Shown: positions 17,414 through 25,606, counted from the stretch's first letter. The stretch is DNA of 33,430 nt from Terriglobia bacterium (GCA_030040995.1 JASHOS010000248.1:1-33430); one strand, 5' to 3'. Numbers and translations are program-made. The notes: generated by a model from the letters alone, not told the origin.

Positions 17414-17527
17414 ATACAATACCCGTCGCTGCACGACTCGACCCGAGGCCAGACGCCGACTTTCCTCCACGCTCCAGTAGCGGTGTTCTTTCTCATTTTC
17501 CTTCCGCTTGTTCGCGCGCAAATAGAT
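17414..17527 (-). mobile_element. Second IS1634-like transposase N-terminal relic
   Basis: YLRANKRKENEKEHRYWSVE, then ESRRLASGRVVQRRVLY, on the minus strand is the same N-terminal motif as the relic at 1035-1225. It breaks off right after VLY, where the family normally reads LGEIND. The rest of the element is gone. The flanking ~400 bases up to the hairpin at 17918 show no gene. Confidence 0.55.
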
Positions 17528-17667
17528 GCCCTGCGCGCATTGTGGCAAAGTCTCGATCTCGATGAGAGAGGGTAGATCTACACTACAACGCTCTTCTCCC
17601 ACTCAGCACTGAATATTCAGCAGTAGCACCGGGGCAGACCGTCAAGCTTGTTGGAAAAGCCTGCACC

Positions 17668-17684
17668 CTGCGAAAGTCAGGCTA
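17668..17684. repeat. 17-nt motif shared with 1355-1371
   Basis: CTGCGAAAGTCAGGCTA matches the copy at 1355-1371 in 16 of 17 positions. It lies about 200 bases upstream of the transposase relic, as in the other copy. Confidence 0.4.
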
Positions 17685-17917
17685 GCAGTTTCGATTGGGA
17701 CGGTGGGGACGGGTGAGATGAGAGCAGGGACCTGTCAGCCGACGGGTGGGTGAGGGTGCTGCGTGAGGAGGTCGCCGGAAGCACCGACGTCAGAAATTAC
17801 TTGGGACACCACTTGGAAGTACTTAGGAACGGCTCGCATGGCCGGCTTTTTTCTGAAAAACTCTTTAGGTGGTTTTACGAAGAGGGGGGTAACCGAACGG
17901 TAGGAAAGTTATCGTTC

Positions 17918-17946
17918 CCCCATCCGCTCCTTCTCAGCGGATGGGG
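17918..17946 (-). terminator. Strong hairpin downstream of the membrane-gene pair
   Basis: A perfect 11-bp stem CCCCATCCGCT/AGCGGATGGGG with a 7-base loop sits 7 bases past the stop of the minus-strand gene 17953-18429. The U-tract on the minus strand is weak (GAACGATAACTTT), so it may act as a terminator or protect the mRNA 3' end. Confidence 0.55.
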
Positions 17947-17952
17947 TCTCAA

Positions 17953-18429
17953 CTACAGACGCAGGAGGTATTCGGAGGCGGTCAGCTCGCCAAAATGGAT
18001 GTTACTGACGCGCTCGCCCAGTACGTTCGCGAAGAACTGAAGAATTGATGCCAGCTTCAGCATAAAGACCTTCTCGCCAAAGCCAAACAGGTGGCATGCT
18101 GCCAGAAGGAAAGACAGAACCTTGAAGTTAAGGACAAGCAATTTTTCATCGCCGCTCAACCGCTGGCTGTCATTCACTGCATTCTTCAGTAGATAAATCA
18201 GCGCCAGGAAATCGCAGCGCAGCTGCATGCGAAATCTCTTATAATCCGCTGGCGCATCGTAATTTTCGATTGCCATCCGAACAAACGGGAATTCCAGGCG
18301 GTTTGCGTTCACGATGGAGTGATAAAACTCCTCGTGAGCTCGCCGCCGAAGAATTCTTTGACAGATTGCCTGGAGATAAAACAGCAGCAAAGCTATGGAG
18401 ATAATCAGAATCGCGATCGCTGGAATCAT
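17953..18429 (-). CDS. Single-pass membrane protein of unknown function
   Basis: The 158-residue product has one N-terminal transmembrane helix (AIAILIISIALLLFYLQAIC) followed by a basic stretch RILRRR and a helical soluble domain rich in Leu and Phe (DFLALIYLLKNAVNDSQRL, LAACHLFGFGEKVFML). By the positive-inside rule the soluble part is cytoplasmic. Its start lies 9 bases downstream of the preceding membrane-protein gene on the same strand, so the two are almost surely co-transcribed and may form a complex. I do not recognise the family; no enzyme motif is visible. A strong hairpin closes the unit. Confidence 0.6.
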   Translation of the reverse strand: MIPAIAILIISIALLLFYLQAICQRILRRRAHEEFYHSIVNANRLEFPFVRMAIENYDAPADYKRFRMQLRCDFLALIYLLKNAVNDSQRLSGDEKLLVLNFKVLSFLLAACHLFGFGEKVFMLKLASILQFFANVLGERVSNIHFGELTASEYLLRL

Positions 18430-18438
18430 TGTTGCACC

Positions 18439-19170
18439 TCAACGAGCCCCGTGCGCCGGAGCTTCGGCAAACACACGAACTGGCCGAAAAGTTGGCAAAG
18501 ACCGCGCAGAGACCTTTTCTTCCGTACGAGTCACCGCGTAGAGCCATGTCGCAAACATCCCTAAGTTACATAACTGCATAATCAGCACTGGCAACAGCAC
18601 GTCATGCCAACCCGGCGTAAGGTAATAGAGAGCCATGCCAGCAGCCGGCCCGGCGAATTCAATCCCTAGGCCCGAAACTAAAAGGCTTAGCTCATCGTCA
18701 GCACGATCTGTTTGCTGCAGCATGACGTAGAGTACTGTGATTAGCACTAGGCAGGCAAAGTATAAATTCTGTGAGAACTCGGTAGTAAACGCGCTGAACA
18801 GGTGATGATAATTGCGGAGTATTGAGAGGCACGAAATAAGGGTGACCAGAACGAAGACAGAAATCAACGAGGTGCGAACCGGCGACCACCAGTCCTTCTT
18901 GGTAGCGAAAGCACGACGAAAGAAGGCACAAACCAGAAGGAAGGCGCCGAGCGTAAGGGCCACGTCCGTGAACCAGTAGACATAATAGTATTGCACTGAC
19001 GCAGGGCCATAGCTGTAGCGTACGGCGAGACGCACAATCGCGTCGAGGCTTAAAAACGCAAGCGCGTAAAGAAACAGCCCGAAATACTTCTTCCAGCGCC
19101 CGCGCAACAACATCGCTGCCACGAACGCGACCTCAAGCGCAACACCGAAATACCCCAGCCCGTCGATCAT
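18439..19170 (-). CDS. Polytopic (about 7-helix) membrane protein of unknown function
   Basis: I chose ATG 19170, which has GGAGG 9 bases upstream; the in-frame TTG at 19176 would sit too close to it. The 243-residue protein contains about seven hydrophobic helices (GYFGVALEVAFVAAMLL, FGLFLYALAFLSLDAIV, VYWFTDVALTLGAFLLVCAF, LISVFVLVTLISCLSIL, LYFACLVLITVLYVML, GIEFAGPAAGMALYYL, VLIMQLCNLGMFATWLY) and a basic cytoplasmic tail of about 30 residues. No catalytic or ligand-binding motif is evident. It is translationally close to the downstream single-pass protein (9-base gap). Similar 7-helix proteins are common in acidobacterial genomes as unnamed membrane proteins, as far as I recall. Confidence 0.65.
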   Translation of the reverse strand: MIDGLGYFGVALEVAFVAAMLLRGRWKKYFGLFLYALAFLSLDAIVRLAVRYSYGPASVQYYYVYWFTDVALTLGAFLLVCAFFRRAFATKKDWWSPVRTSLISVFVLVTLISCLSILRNYHHLFSAFTTEFSQNLYFACLVLITVLYVMLQQTDRADDELSLLVSGLGIEFAGPAAGMALYYLTPGWHDVLLPVLIMQLCNLGMFATWLYAVTRTEEKVSARSLPTFRPVRVFAEAPAHGAR

Positions 19171-19279
19171 GAGCAAGTTCCTCCCAATCCGGAATGCTCA
19201 GCGTCCACCCATGAAGACGAGGCTATCCTACCACAAAATCCAGAAGCAATAAAGCGAGATGTTATGCAGCCGTAGTTGC

Positions 19280-19675
19280 CTAAGCCACGTGGGGCGGCAT
19301 AGGAGCTGGAGCCGAGCCAATCAGAGCCACGGTCGCGTGGGGCGGCATGGGAGCCGGAGCCGAACCAATCAGAGCCATGGTCGCGTGGGGCGGCATAGGA
19401 GCTGGAGCCGAGCCAATCAGAGCCATGGTCGCGTGGGGCGGCATAGGAGCTGGAGCCGAACCAATCAGAGCCATGGTCGCGTGGGGCGGCATGGGAGCTG
19501 GAGCCGAGCCAATCGCGAGTGCCGGTGTTGCGGTGGCTACGGGCTGAATCGAACTTTGCGCTGAGTTGTTCCATACGCTCGCTGAATCGGATATATTAGC
19601 AAAACCCTTACGCAGCGATGTGCTAGCAAAAACGACCAGGACTGCAAAAGATACTGCTAAAGCATGCTTTTTCAT
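19280..19675 (-). CDS. Small secreted protein with 16-residue Ala/Pro repeats
   Basis: ATG 19675 has an excellent Shine-Dalgarno GGAGGGGAG (19680-19688, spacer 4). The product (131 residues) has a Sec signal (KKHALAVSFAVLVVFAST) and a short unique region (DSASVWNNSAQSSIQPVATA). It then has five tandem copies of IGSAPAPMPPHATMAL, the last cut short to 13 residues before the stop. Variation among copies is almost only synonymous, which favours this frame over the other open frames that any 48-base repeat creates. Low-complexity Pro/Ala repeats suggest an extended, surface-exposed or cell-wall-spanning segment; no function is recognised. It is monocistronic, with its own promoter at 19796-19823. 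Confidence 0.6.
   Translation of the reverse strand: MKKHALAVSFAVLVVFASTSLRKGFANISDSASVWNNSAQSSIQPVATATPALAIGSAPAPMPPHATMALIGSAPAPMPPHATMALIGSAPAPMPPHATMALIGSAPAPMPPHATVALIGSAPAPMPPHVA
19291..19514. repeat. 48-bp tandem repeat, 4.7 copies
   Basis: Unit starts at 19291, 19339, 19387, 19435 and 19483 (each begins GGGGCGGCAT); the fifth copy matches for 32 bases. Copies differ at only a few positions (e.g. A/G after the GGCAT, C/T in GGAGCYGG, G/A in CCGAR). There are no unique spacers, so it is not a CRISPR array. It lies wholly within the small secreted-protein gene. Confidence 0.9.
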
Positions 19676-19683
19676 TAGACTCC

Positions 19684-19728
19684 CCTCCAGGGGAATGATT
19701 TGACGGGTCGCACCCGACCCGCTGGAGG
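19684..19728 (-). promoter_or_regulatory. Leader hairpin that can mask the Shine-Dalgarno of the repeat-protein gene
   Basis: In the minus-strand transcript CCTCCAG (19728-19722) can pair with CTGGAGG (19690-19684), which contains the GGAGG core of the ribosome binding site. Directly inside, CGGGTCG (19721-19715) pairs with CGACCCG (19710-19704), closed by a 4-base loop; 13 bases on the 3' side remain unpaired. Formation would hide the start site; opening it would permit translation. Hand-folded, no energy computed. Confidence 0.45.
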
Positions 19729-19795
19729 TAGAGCCTAGTTTTTTTAGTGAGGCGGCAAATCCAGTCTATCTCGAGATTAACCGCCTAGCGTAATC

Positions 19796-19823
19796 AGTTT
19801 AACAGCATACATACAGTTGTCAA
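19796..19823 (-). promoter_or_regulatory. Sigma-70-type promoter for the repeat-protein gene
   Basis: On the minus strand a perfect -35 TTGACA (19823-19818) and a -10-like TAAACT (19801-19796) are separated by 16 bases. Transcription would begin near 19789, giving a leader of about 114 bases before the ATG at 19675. Confidence 0.5.
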
Positions 19824-20058
19824 GTTAAATTCTGTTTATGTCCTCATCAGTTATCCACCATTTGGCCGCTAGCGCTTAATCTCATCAGCGCCGTGGCTTC
19901 GAAAGCAGAGCCTGCCGCAATTTGGCGCGTTCTGCTCCCCCAATCTCACTTCGGCAGCTATCAATGTAAACTTGAGTCGATTTTTCCAGGCCCAAGTTGA
20001 CCTTGCCAGTGGACAGTGGCATCATACTTTCTGTTGGATTAGAGTAAGGAGAACCGCC

Positions 20059-21231
20059 ATGGAAAAACAAGTATTCAGGGGCCTTATTGCGTGGCTGGCG
20101 GTACTTGTCCCGCTGCTTGGATTTGGCGCCGCAACAGCGCGTGCCTGCCCGGCGGCTATGGAGAGGCCGCGTGCCGAAGCGGCCGCCCCCCAGGAGCCTC
20201 AAGATCAGCAATCTCAAGACCAGCAGGCTCAACCGCAGGGTCCCACTCAACAGCCTGGAGAGACAGTCATCGTCCCCAAGAAACAGGCGCCTCCCCCTCC
20301 CGTTCAACCCGTGCAGCCAGAGAAGGTCAACCCGAACAGCGTCTATACGCTCTCAACGTCTACGAATCTGGTTAACGTCAACGTTGGAGTTGTGGATGTC
20401 AACGGTGACCCTATCGGCCAGCTTCAAAAGGACAATTTCCGAATCTACGATGATGGCACCCAGCAACCCATTACAAACTTCTCGGCCGTCCAGGCTCCGG
20501 TAACCGTTTGCATGCTGGTTGAGTTCAGTAATGAGTGGTGGCCTTTGCTCTACCAGGCTCTTGAATCTTCTTACCAGTTCCTCAATTTCATGCGGCGGGA
20601 TGACTGGGTAGCCGTGGTCTCGTTTGACTTACGGCCTCATATTTTGACGGATTTCACCCAGAACCGGGGGCAAGTGTCGGCAGCATTGCACCAGTTGGTT
20701 TTTCCCGGTTTTTCGGAAGACAACCTCTATGACGCCTTGGCGTTCACAATTGACCGCATGAAAGACATCCAGGGCCGGAAGGCAATTCTTGCTATCGTCA
20801 GCGGCCGTGATACGATGAGCAAACTGGATTACGATGAGATGCTCAAAATTGCCAAAGCTTCTACGACCCCTATTTATGCCTTGAGCATCCTGGAATGGGT
20901 TGCCGTGAGAATGCCAAACGGTTATAACATCAATTACTGGCAGGACCGTAACAGCTTGACCTACATATCGAAATATTCAGGCGGAATGGCGTACTTCCCG
21001 CGTTTCGAAGGAGAGCTTCCCGACGATTACCGTCAGATCGCGAATCAACTTCGGAGCGAGTACAGTTTAGGGTTTATGCCTACGGATCCGGGGACAAGTG
21101 GACAGTACCACAAGCTGAAAGTTGAGCTGGTCGACGCGCAGGGAAACCCGCTAAAGATCATCAATCAGAAGGGTAAAACCGTAAAGTATAAGGTTGACTA
21201 TCGCGACGGTTACTATGCCGCCCAGCACTGA
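20059..21231 (+). CDS. Secreted VWFA-related domain protein (acidobacterial type)
   Basis: ATG 20059 is fixed by AAGGAG 7 bases upstream; the open frame extends further 5' to 19972 without such a signal. The 390-residue product has a Sec signal (GLIAWLAVLVPLLGFGAATA), a Gln/Pro-rich linker (about residues 40-95), then a short beta domain (LVNVNVGVVDVNGDPIGQLQ, DNFRIYDDG) and a von Willebrand A-like domain to the end. This two-part layout is that of the VWFA-related acidobacterial family. The metal-binding MIDAS (DxSxS) is not conserved: the strand reads CMLVEFSNEWW. An ending segment (RSEYSLGFMPTDPGTSG) is typical of the family. It is secreted or surface-bound; the role is unknown. It precedes the uppS block but is separated by about 175 bases. 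Confidence 0.75.
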   Translation: MEKQVFRGLIAWLAVLVPLLGFGAATARACPAAMERPRAEAAAPQEPQDQQSQDQQAQPQGPTQQPGETVIVPKKQAPPPPVQPVQPEKVNPNSVYTLSTSTNLVNVNVGVVDVNGDPIGQLQKDNFRIYDDGTQQPITNFSAVQAPVTVCMLVEFSNEWWPLLYQALESSYQFLNFMRRDDWVAVVSFDLRPHILTDFTQNRGQVSAALHQLVFPGFSEDNLYDALAFTIDRMKDIQGRKAILAIVSGRDTMSKLDYDEMLKIAKASTTPIYALSILEWVAVRMPNGYNINYWQDRNSLTYISKYSGGMAYFPRFEGELPDDYRQIANQLRSEYSLGFMPTDPGTSGQYHKLKVELVDAQGNPLKIINQKGKTVKYKVDYRDGYYAAQH

Positions 21232-21405
21232 ACCGGGCTTAGAGAGCAGCGACAAGCGTGCGGCCCCTTCGGACTTCGCTCCCCGTGTATGAATGAGGCT
21301 GGGCTGCTTCGCACGCGTCGCGCGTAACGATTTGCCGGAGCCCATAACGAAGACCGGCACAAACTGAGCGCTCGGCGGGTCAAGACTTTACCGGGCCCGC
21401 GAAAT

Positions 21406-22194
21406 ATGCAGACCGCAATACTCCCTCCAGTTTTTAGATCAAAAGTGATCGGAGCGGGACCAGAGAACGACCTGTCATCCCAGATCGACCGGGAGCGGCT
21501 TCCGCGACACATCGCCATTATCATGGACGGCAATGGCCGGTGGGCGCAAAGGCGTAAGCTGCCGCGAATTGCGGGCCATCGCGCCGGCATGCGGGCCGTG
21601 CGCCAGGGTATTGAGGCTTGTTCGACGCTAGGCATCTCCTTTCTCACGCTCTACGCATTTTCGGTGGAAAACTGGAAGCGTCCCCACAGCGAGGTCAAGT
21701 TGCTGATGGCTTTGCTTCGGGAGTATGTCAAGAAAGAGCTCGAAGAGCTTGACCGCCGCAAGATCCGGCTGGCCGTGATCGGCCGGATCCGGGAGCTTCC
21801 CCTGCCCGTTCAACGGGACTTGCAAGCGGCCATTGATCGCACTCGCCACAATAAAGGACTGCAAGTCACGCTCGCCCTGAATTACGGAGCGCGCACGGAG
21901 ATCGTGGACGCTTTCCGGGAAATCATCAAAGAGCTGAAGGAAAATGGCGCGCTGGAGGTAGATGAGCGCGCGGTCAGCCGCCGTCTTTACACGCAGGGAA
22001 TACCGGACCCAGACTTACTGATCCGCACCAGCGGTGAAATGCGCCTCAGCAATTTCCTGCTTTGGCAAGCCGCGTATGCCGAGATTTGGATTACCGACAC
22101 TCTCTGGCCCGACTTCACGCGAAGGGATTTGTTCCAGGCAGTCCTTGATTTTCAAAAGCGCGAGCGCAGATATGGAGGGTTGGGCATAGGATGA
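21406..22194 (+). CDS. uppS: Isoprenyl transferase (undecaprenyl diphosphate synthase)
   Basis: The enzyme adds isopentenyl diphosphate units to farnesyl diphosphate in cis to make the C55 lipid carrier for peptidoglycan and other glycans. The diagnostic HIAIIMDGNGRWAQRR (catalytic Asp41) and the C-terminal PDPDLLIRTSGEMRLSNFLL are both present, as are FSVENWKRP and the Arg/Ser pyrophosphate-binding residues. The length of 262 residues is normal, with about 33 extra N-terminal residues before the core; the ribosome binding site for ATG 21406 is weak. It opens a tight plus-strand block with cdsA (43-base gap), dxr, rseP and ispG, an arrangement common in bacteria. Confidence 0.95.
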   Translation: MQTAILPPVFRSKVIGAGPENDLSSQIDRERLPRHIAIIMDGNGRWAQRRKLPRIAGHRAGMRAVRQGIEACSTLGISFLTLYAFSVENWKRPHSEVKLLMALLREYVKKELEELDRRKIRLAVIGRIRELPLPVQRDLQAAIDRTRHNKGLQVTLALNYGARTEIVDAFREIIKELKENGALEVDERAVSRRLYTQGIPDPDLLIRTSGEMRLSNFLLWQAAYAEIWITDTLWPDFTRRDLFQAVLDFQKRERRYGGLGIG

Positions 22195-22237
22195 CCTGCA
22201 ACCCTTCCAGGATAAATGAGCGGTATTATGAACCTGC

Positions 22238-23071
22238 ATGAAAACGCGCATACTCACAGGAATCGCGATAGTGCTTCCCGCCGCTTACCTGATCGGCTGG
22301 TCGCCGCGATGGCTCTTCATGGCGGTCCTTATCATTTTGGTAGAACGCGGCCTTCACGAGTACTTTTTCATCAGCTCTCAGGCTGGCCTCACTGTTCTTC
22401 CCGCTGCGGGCTACGTAGCGGGAGCGCTGATCTGCCTGCTCCAGTGGCTGGGGCTCGGCGATTTTGGCGTCCTTGAAGTTGCGGGACTCGCGGCGGTCAT
22501 TCTGGCGATTCCCGCGCTTGCCGTCTGGGTAGTGCAGGACTTGAAGCACTATCTCGCCGCGACGTCGACAACTCTGTTGGGTGTTTTCTACGTAGCCTTT
22601 GCCTTTTCATGTCTGTTTCCCCTGCGTTTTTCAAAGCTCGGATCGCGGTTTGCAGACGGCCGTCAAATTGTTTTCTTCCTTCTCGCCGTAATCTGTGTAG
22701 GGGATATTTTTGCCTATCTTACGGGACGCCTCGCCGGGCGCACGCTCATGTTCCCGCGTGTTTCTCCGAAGAAAACAGTCGAGGGTGCGGTTGGGGGCTT
22801 CGTTGCGAGCGTCGCGGCTGGATGGGGGTACGCGCGAGGATTTTGGCAGGCGGCCGATTGGCCAACAGTTATTCTGCTGGCGAGTTGCGTTGCTCTTGCC
22901 GGACAGGTGGGAGATCTCGTCGAGTCAGCCCTCAAGCGGGGTGCGAACCTCAAGGATTCCGGCTCGCTTCTGCCTGGTCATGGAGGTCTGCTTGACCGGA
23001 TTGACAGCTTGCTCCTGGGCGCTCCGGTGTTGTGGCTCGCTCTGATTTTGGGCATTCTCATTCACAGGTAA
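22238..23071 (+). CDS. cdsA: Phosphatidate cytidylyltransferase
   Basis: Makes CDP-diacylglycerol from CTP and phosphatidic acid, the entry to all major phospholipids. The 277-residue integral membrane protein has about eight hydrophobic helices. The family signature near the C-terminus is complete: SALKRGANLKDSG, then LLPGHGGLLDRIDS. The polar segment FPRVSPKKTVEGAVGG, also conserved, follows the motif GDIFAYLTGR. It begins with an ATG at 22238, 43 bases past uppS, and ends 15 bases before dxr. Confidence 0.95.
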   Translation: MKTRILTGIAIVLPAAYLIGWSPRWLFMAVLIILVERGLHEYFFISSQAGLTVLPAAGYVAGALICLLQWLGLGDFGVLEVAGLAAVILAIPALAVWVVQDLKHYLAATSTTLLGVFYVAFAFSCLFPLRFSKLGSRFADGRQIVFFLLAVICVGDIFAYLTGRLAGRTLMFPRVSPKKTVEGAVGGFVASVAAGWGYARGFWQAADWPTVILLASCVALAGQVGDLVESALKRGANLKDSGSLLPGHGGLLDRIDSLLLGAPVLWLALILGILIHR

Positions 23072-23086
23072 CAGGCACACCGGTTC

Positions 23087-24265
23087 ATGAAAGGATTATG
23101 CATTCTCGGCTCGACGGGTTCCATCGGCCAGAATTGCCTCAAGGTCGTAGAAAGCCTGCCGGGACGTTTCCGGGTGGTTTCGCTGACTGCCGGAAGGAAC
23201 ATCGAGACGCTGGTTCAGCAAATCGAGAAATTTCGGCCGCAGCTTGTTGCCGTGAGCTCGGAGGAGTTGATCGAGCCCCTTCAGGCGGCGCTCCAGGGGC
23301 GCGCCTATGGTCAGCCGTTGCGAGTGGCCGGAGGGCCGGAGGGCGCGATTGAAGCTGCGACCCTCCCGGATGTAGCGATGGTGGTTTCGGCGTCTCACGG
23401 AATCACGGGGTTGCTGGCGACCTACGCGGCCCTTCGGGCGGGAAAGAGCGTTGGCCTGGCCAATAAGGAAACATTGGTGGTTGCGGGCGAGCTGGTGATG
23501 GAATGCGCTGCGAAAAGCGGCGGCCGCCTGCTGCCTATTGACAGCGAGCACTGCGCTATTCACCAATGTCTCCGGTCCGGCCAGCCTCGCGAGATCCGGC
23601 GGCTGATTCTCACGGGCTCGGGAGGGCCTTTCCTCAAAACTCCGTTGCGAGGCTTTGCGGCCATCACTCCCGAAGACGCGCTGAAACACCCGGTCTGGAA
23701 GATGGGTGGCCGCATTACCGTGGACTCAGCAACTTTAATGAACAAAGGGCTGGAGATCATCGAGGCTCGCTGGCTTTTTGGATTTAGCCCGCAGGAAATT
23801 GATGTCCTCATCCATCCCGAATCGGTGATTCATTCAATGATAGAATTTAAAGACCGGTCGGTAGTGGCCCAACTTGCCGTGGCTGACATGCGAATCCCCA
23901 TTCAATACGCGCTCACCTATCCGGAGCGCATCTCTGTGGATGGCGATTCGCTGGCCCTTGACTTGGCCGGGCTTCGCCGTCTCCATTTCCGGTTGCCGGA
24001 CACGCGCCGGTTTCCCTGTCTGGAATTGGGCCGGGCGGCCATCGAGGCGGGAGGGTGCATGCCCTGCGCTTTAAATGCGGCGGACGAAGTGGCGGTGAGC
24101 GCTTTCCTGGAGCGCCGCTTGTCTTTTTCCGCTATTCCGCGCGTGATTGAGGGTGTGATGCGCGAGACTCCGGGCAGGCATCTAACCTGTATGGAAGACG
24201 TGCTCGATTGCGACCGCGAAGCGCGCCTGAAGGCCGCTGAAATCATCGCCGCGCAGCCTGCTTAG
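23087..24265 (+). CDS. dxr: 1-deoxy-D-xylulose-5-phosphate reductoisomerase
   Basis: Second step of the MEP pathway: NADPH-dependent rearrangement and reduction of DXP to 2-C-methyl-D-erythritol 4-phosphate. Residues 3-12 (GLCILGSTGSIG) form the NADPH-binding loop. NKETLVVAGE, PIDSEHCAIHQCL and ILTGSGGPF carry the metal- and substrate-binding residues (Asp, Glu and Ser of IDSEH). HPVWKMGGRITVDSATLMNK and IHPESVIHSMIEF, conserved in the family, are intact. The length of 392 residues is usual. The stop codon TAG overlaps the Shine-Dalgarno of rseP, indicating coupled expression. Confidence 0.96.
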   Translation: MKGLCILGSTGSIGQNCLKVVESLPGRFRVVSLTAGRNIETLVQQIEKFRPQLVAVSSEELIEPLQAALQGRAYGQPLRVAGGPEGAIEAATLPDVAMVVSASHGITGLLATYAALRAGKSVGLANKETLVVAGELVMECAAKSGGRLLPIDSEHCAIHQCLRSGQPREIRRLILTGSGGPFLKTPLRGFAAITPEDALKHPVWKMGGRITVDSATLMNKGLEIIEARWLFGFSPQEIDVLIHPESVIHSMIEFKDRSVVAQLAVADMRIPIQYALTYPERISVDGDSLALDLAGLRRLHFRLPDTRRFPCLELGRAAIEAGGCMPCALNAADEVAVSAFLERRLSFSAIPRVIEGVMRETPGRHLTCMEDVLDCDREARLKAAEIIAAQPA

Positions 24266-24274
24266 GAGCCTCAT

Positions 24275-25606
24275 TTGACTCATATTGCGAACCTCACCAC
24301 CGATCTGATTGTGGCCGCGCTGGTGCTCGGTTTTCTCATCTTTGTCCATGAAGCAGGGCACTTCCTTGCCGCGAAGCATTTTGGCGTGCGAGCGCCGGTT
24401 TTTTCCATTGGTTTCGGTAAGCGGCTTTGGGGTTTTAAGCGAGGGGGCACGGATTACCGCATCAGTCTCCTGCCGGTTGGCGGATACGTCCGAATGGCGG
24501 GTGAAGACCCAACCGAATCTCATCCCGATGATCCGGGCAATTTGCTGGCGCACCCTCGCTGGCAGCGATTCCTCATCGCGTTTGCAGGACCCGCAGTTAA
24601 TTTGTTGGTGGCGCTCATCGTGCTCGCGGCGCTTTATAAGTTTCACTATGAGAGGCCAGCCTATGAGGAGCGCGCCGCCCGCATCGGAGAGGTTGACCCT
24701 GGCTCGCCGGCGGCAGCGGCGGGACTTAAGCCCGGTGATTTGATCGTCCGCATGGGAAATCAGGAGCACCCTGACTGGGAAAATGTCGAGATCAATGTGC
24801 TGACGACCACAAACCAGGTTATTCCCTTGCAGATATTGCGGCACGGTCAGTTACTCAATGTTCCTTTGACGCCTAAAGCCGAGGGTGCGGACCAGACGGG
24901 TTACGCCGGCCTCTATCCTTGTTTTCCTAGCGTGGTGGGCGAGGTGGAGAGAAGCTCGCCGGCAGCGCGCGCCGGCCTTGAGCCTGGCGACCACATTCTG
25001 GCAATCGACAACCGTCAGGTTCCTTGCTTCGAGCAACTGTCTTCCGTGATCCAGGCGCGGGCGGGCAAACCAGTCCAGTTGACCGTGAGCCGGCACGGCA
25101 AGGAGTTTCAATCGCTCCTCCAGCCGGTTCGCCAGAATATCGATGGCCAAAGCAAGTGGATTGTTGGCGTCACGGTGGGAACGGATATTCTGGTGAAAAA
25201 GCTTCCCTTTGGCCAAGCCGTCGAGTCCTCCCTTAGGAAAAATGTGGACAACACGGTCTTGACTTACGTCGTGCTGAAGAAGATTCTCACCCGGCACATG
25301 TCGACGCGAGCGATCGCCGGTCCCGTGGGCATTGTGCAGCTCTCCGGCGAGGCTTACCAGCTAGGCTTTGCTGACCTCGTGGCGTTCGTCGCCTATATCA
25401 GCTTGGAGCTGGGCATCGTGAATTTATTGCCCATCCCCGTCATGGACGGCGGTGTGATTGTAGTTCTTTTTATCGAGGGCATTATGCAGCGGGATTTGAG
25501 CATAAAGTTGAAAGAGCGAATCATCCAGGCAGGGATGCTCCTGATCCTGCTGCTTCTGGTGTTCGTCACGTATAATGATGTGATCAGGGCTATTGGGCAT
25601 TACTGA
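24275..25606 (+). CDS. rseP: Site-2 protease family RIP metalloprotease
   Basis: Intramembrane zinc protease that cleaves anti-sigma factors and leftover signal peptides. The start is TTG 24275 with AGGAG 6 bases upstream. The HEAGH motif (residues 25-29) lies in the first transmembrane helix, and the second active-site motif NLLPIPVMDGG near residue 390 supplies the third zinc ligand. Between them are two PDZ domains (about 125-205, EVDPGSPAAAAGLKPGD; about 208-285, EVERSSPAARAGLEPGDHIL), as in E. coli RseP. Two C-terminal helices follow. Gene order dxr-rseP is widespread. Ends 112 bases before ispG, with a two-hairpin repeat in the gap. Confidence 0.95.
   Translation: MTHIANLTTDLIVAALVLGFLIFVHEAGHFLAAKHFGVRAPVFSIGFGKRLWGFKRGGTDYRISLLPVGGYVRMAGEDPTESHPDDPGNLLAHPRWQRFLIAFAGPAVNLLVALIVLAALYKFHYERPAYEERAARIGEVDPGSPAAAAGLKPGDLIVRMGNQEHPDWENVEINVLTTTNQVIPLQILRHGQLLNVPLTPKAEGADQTGYAGLYPCFPSVVGEVERSSPAARAGLEPGDHILAIDNRQVPCFEQLSSVIQARAGKPVQLTVSRHGKEFQSLLQPVRQNIDGQSKWIVGVTVGTDILVKKLPFGQAVESSLRKNVDNTVLTYVVLKKILTRHMSTRAIAGPVGIVQLSGEAYQLGFADLVAFVAYISLELGIVNLLPIPVMDGGVIVVLFIEGIMQRDLSIKLKERIIQAGMLLILLLLVFVTYNDVIRAIGHY

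Noticed and set aside
19291-19514. CRISPR-like array
   Set aside because: The units are directly adjacent with no unique spacers, and no cas gene is present; it is a coding tandem repeat.
19167-19574. Other open frames over the 48-bp tandem repeat, on both strands (e.g. 19259-19564 plus, 19167-19574 minus)
   Set aside because: A repeat length divisible by three keeps any stop-free frame open. Only the frame from 19675 has a signal peptide, strong ribosome binding site and silent variation.
19704-19745. Rho-independent terminator on the plus strand (stem followed by seven T)
   Set aside because: The stem and T-run are separated by 17 bases and no plus-strand gene ends here; pairing with the ribosome binding site of the minus-strand gene explains it better.
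24182-24844. 220-residue minus-strand open frame
   Set aside because: Shadow of dxr/rseP, no ribosome binding site or domain.
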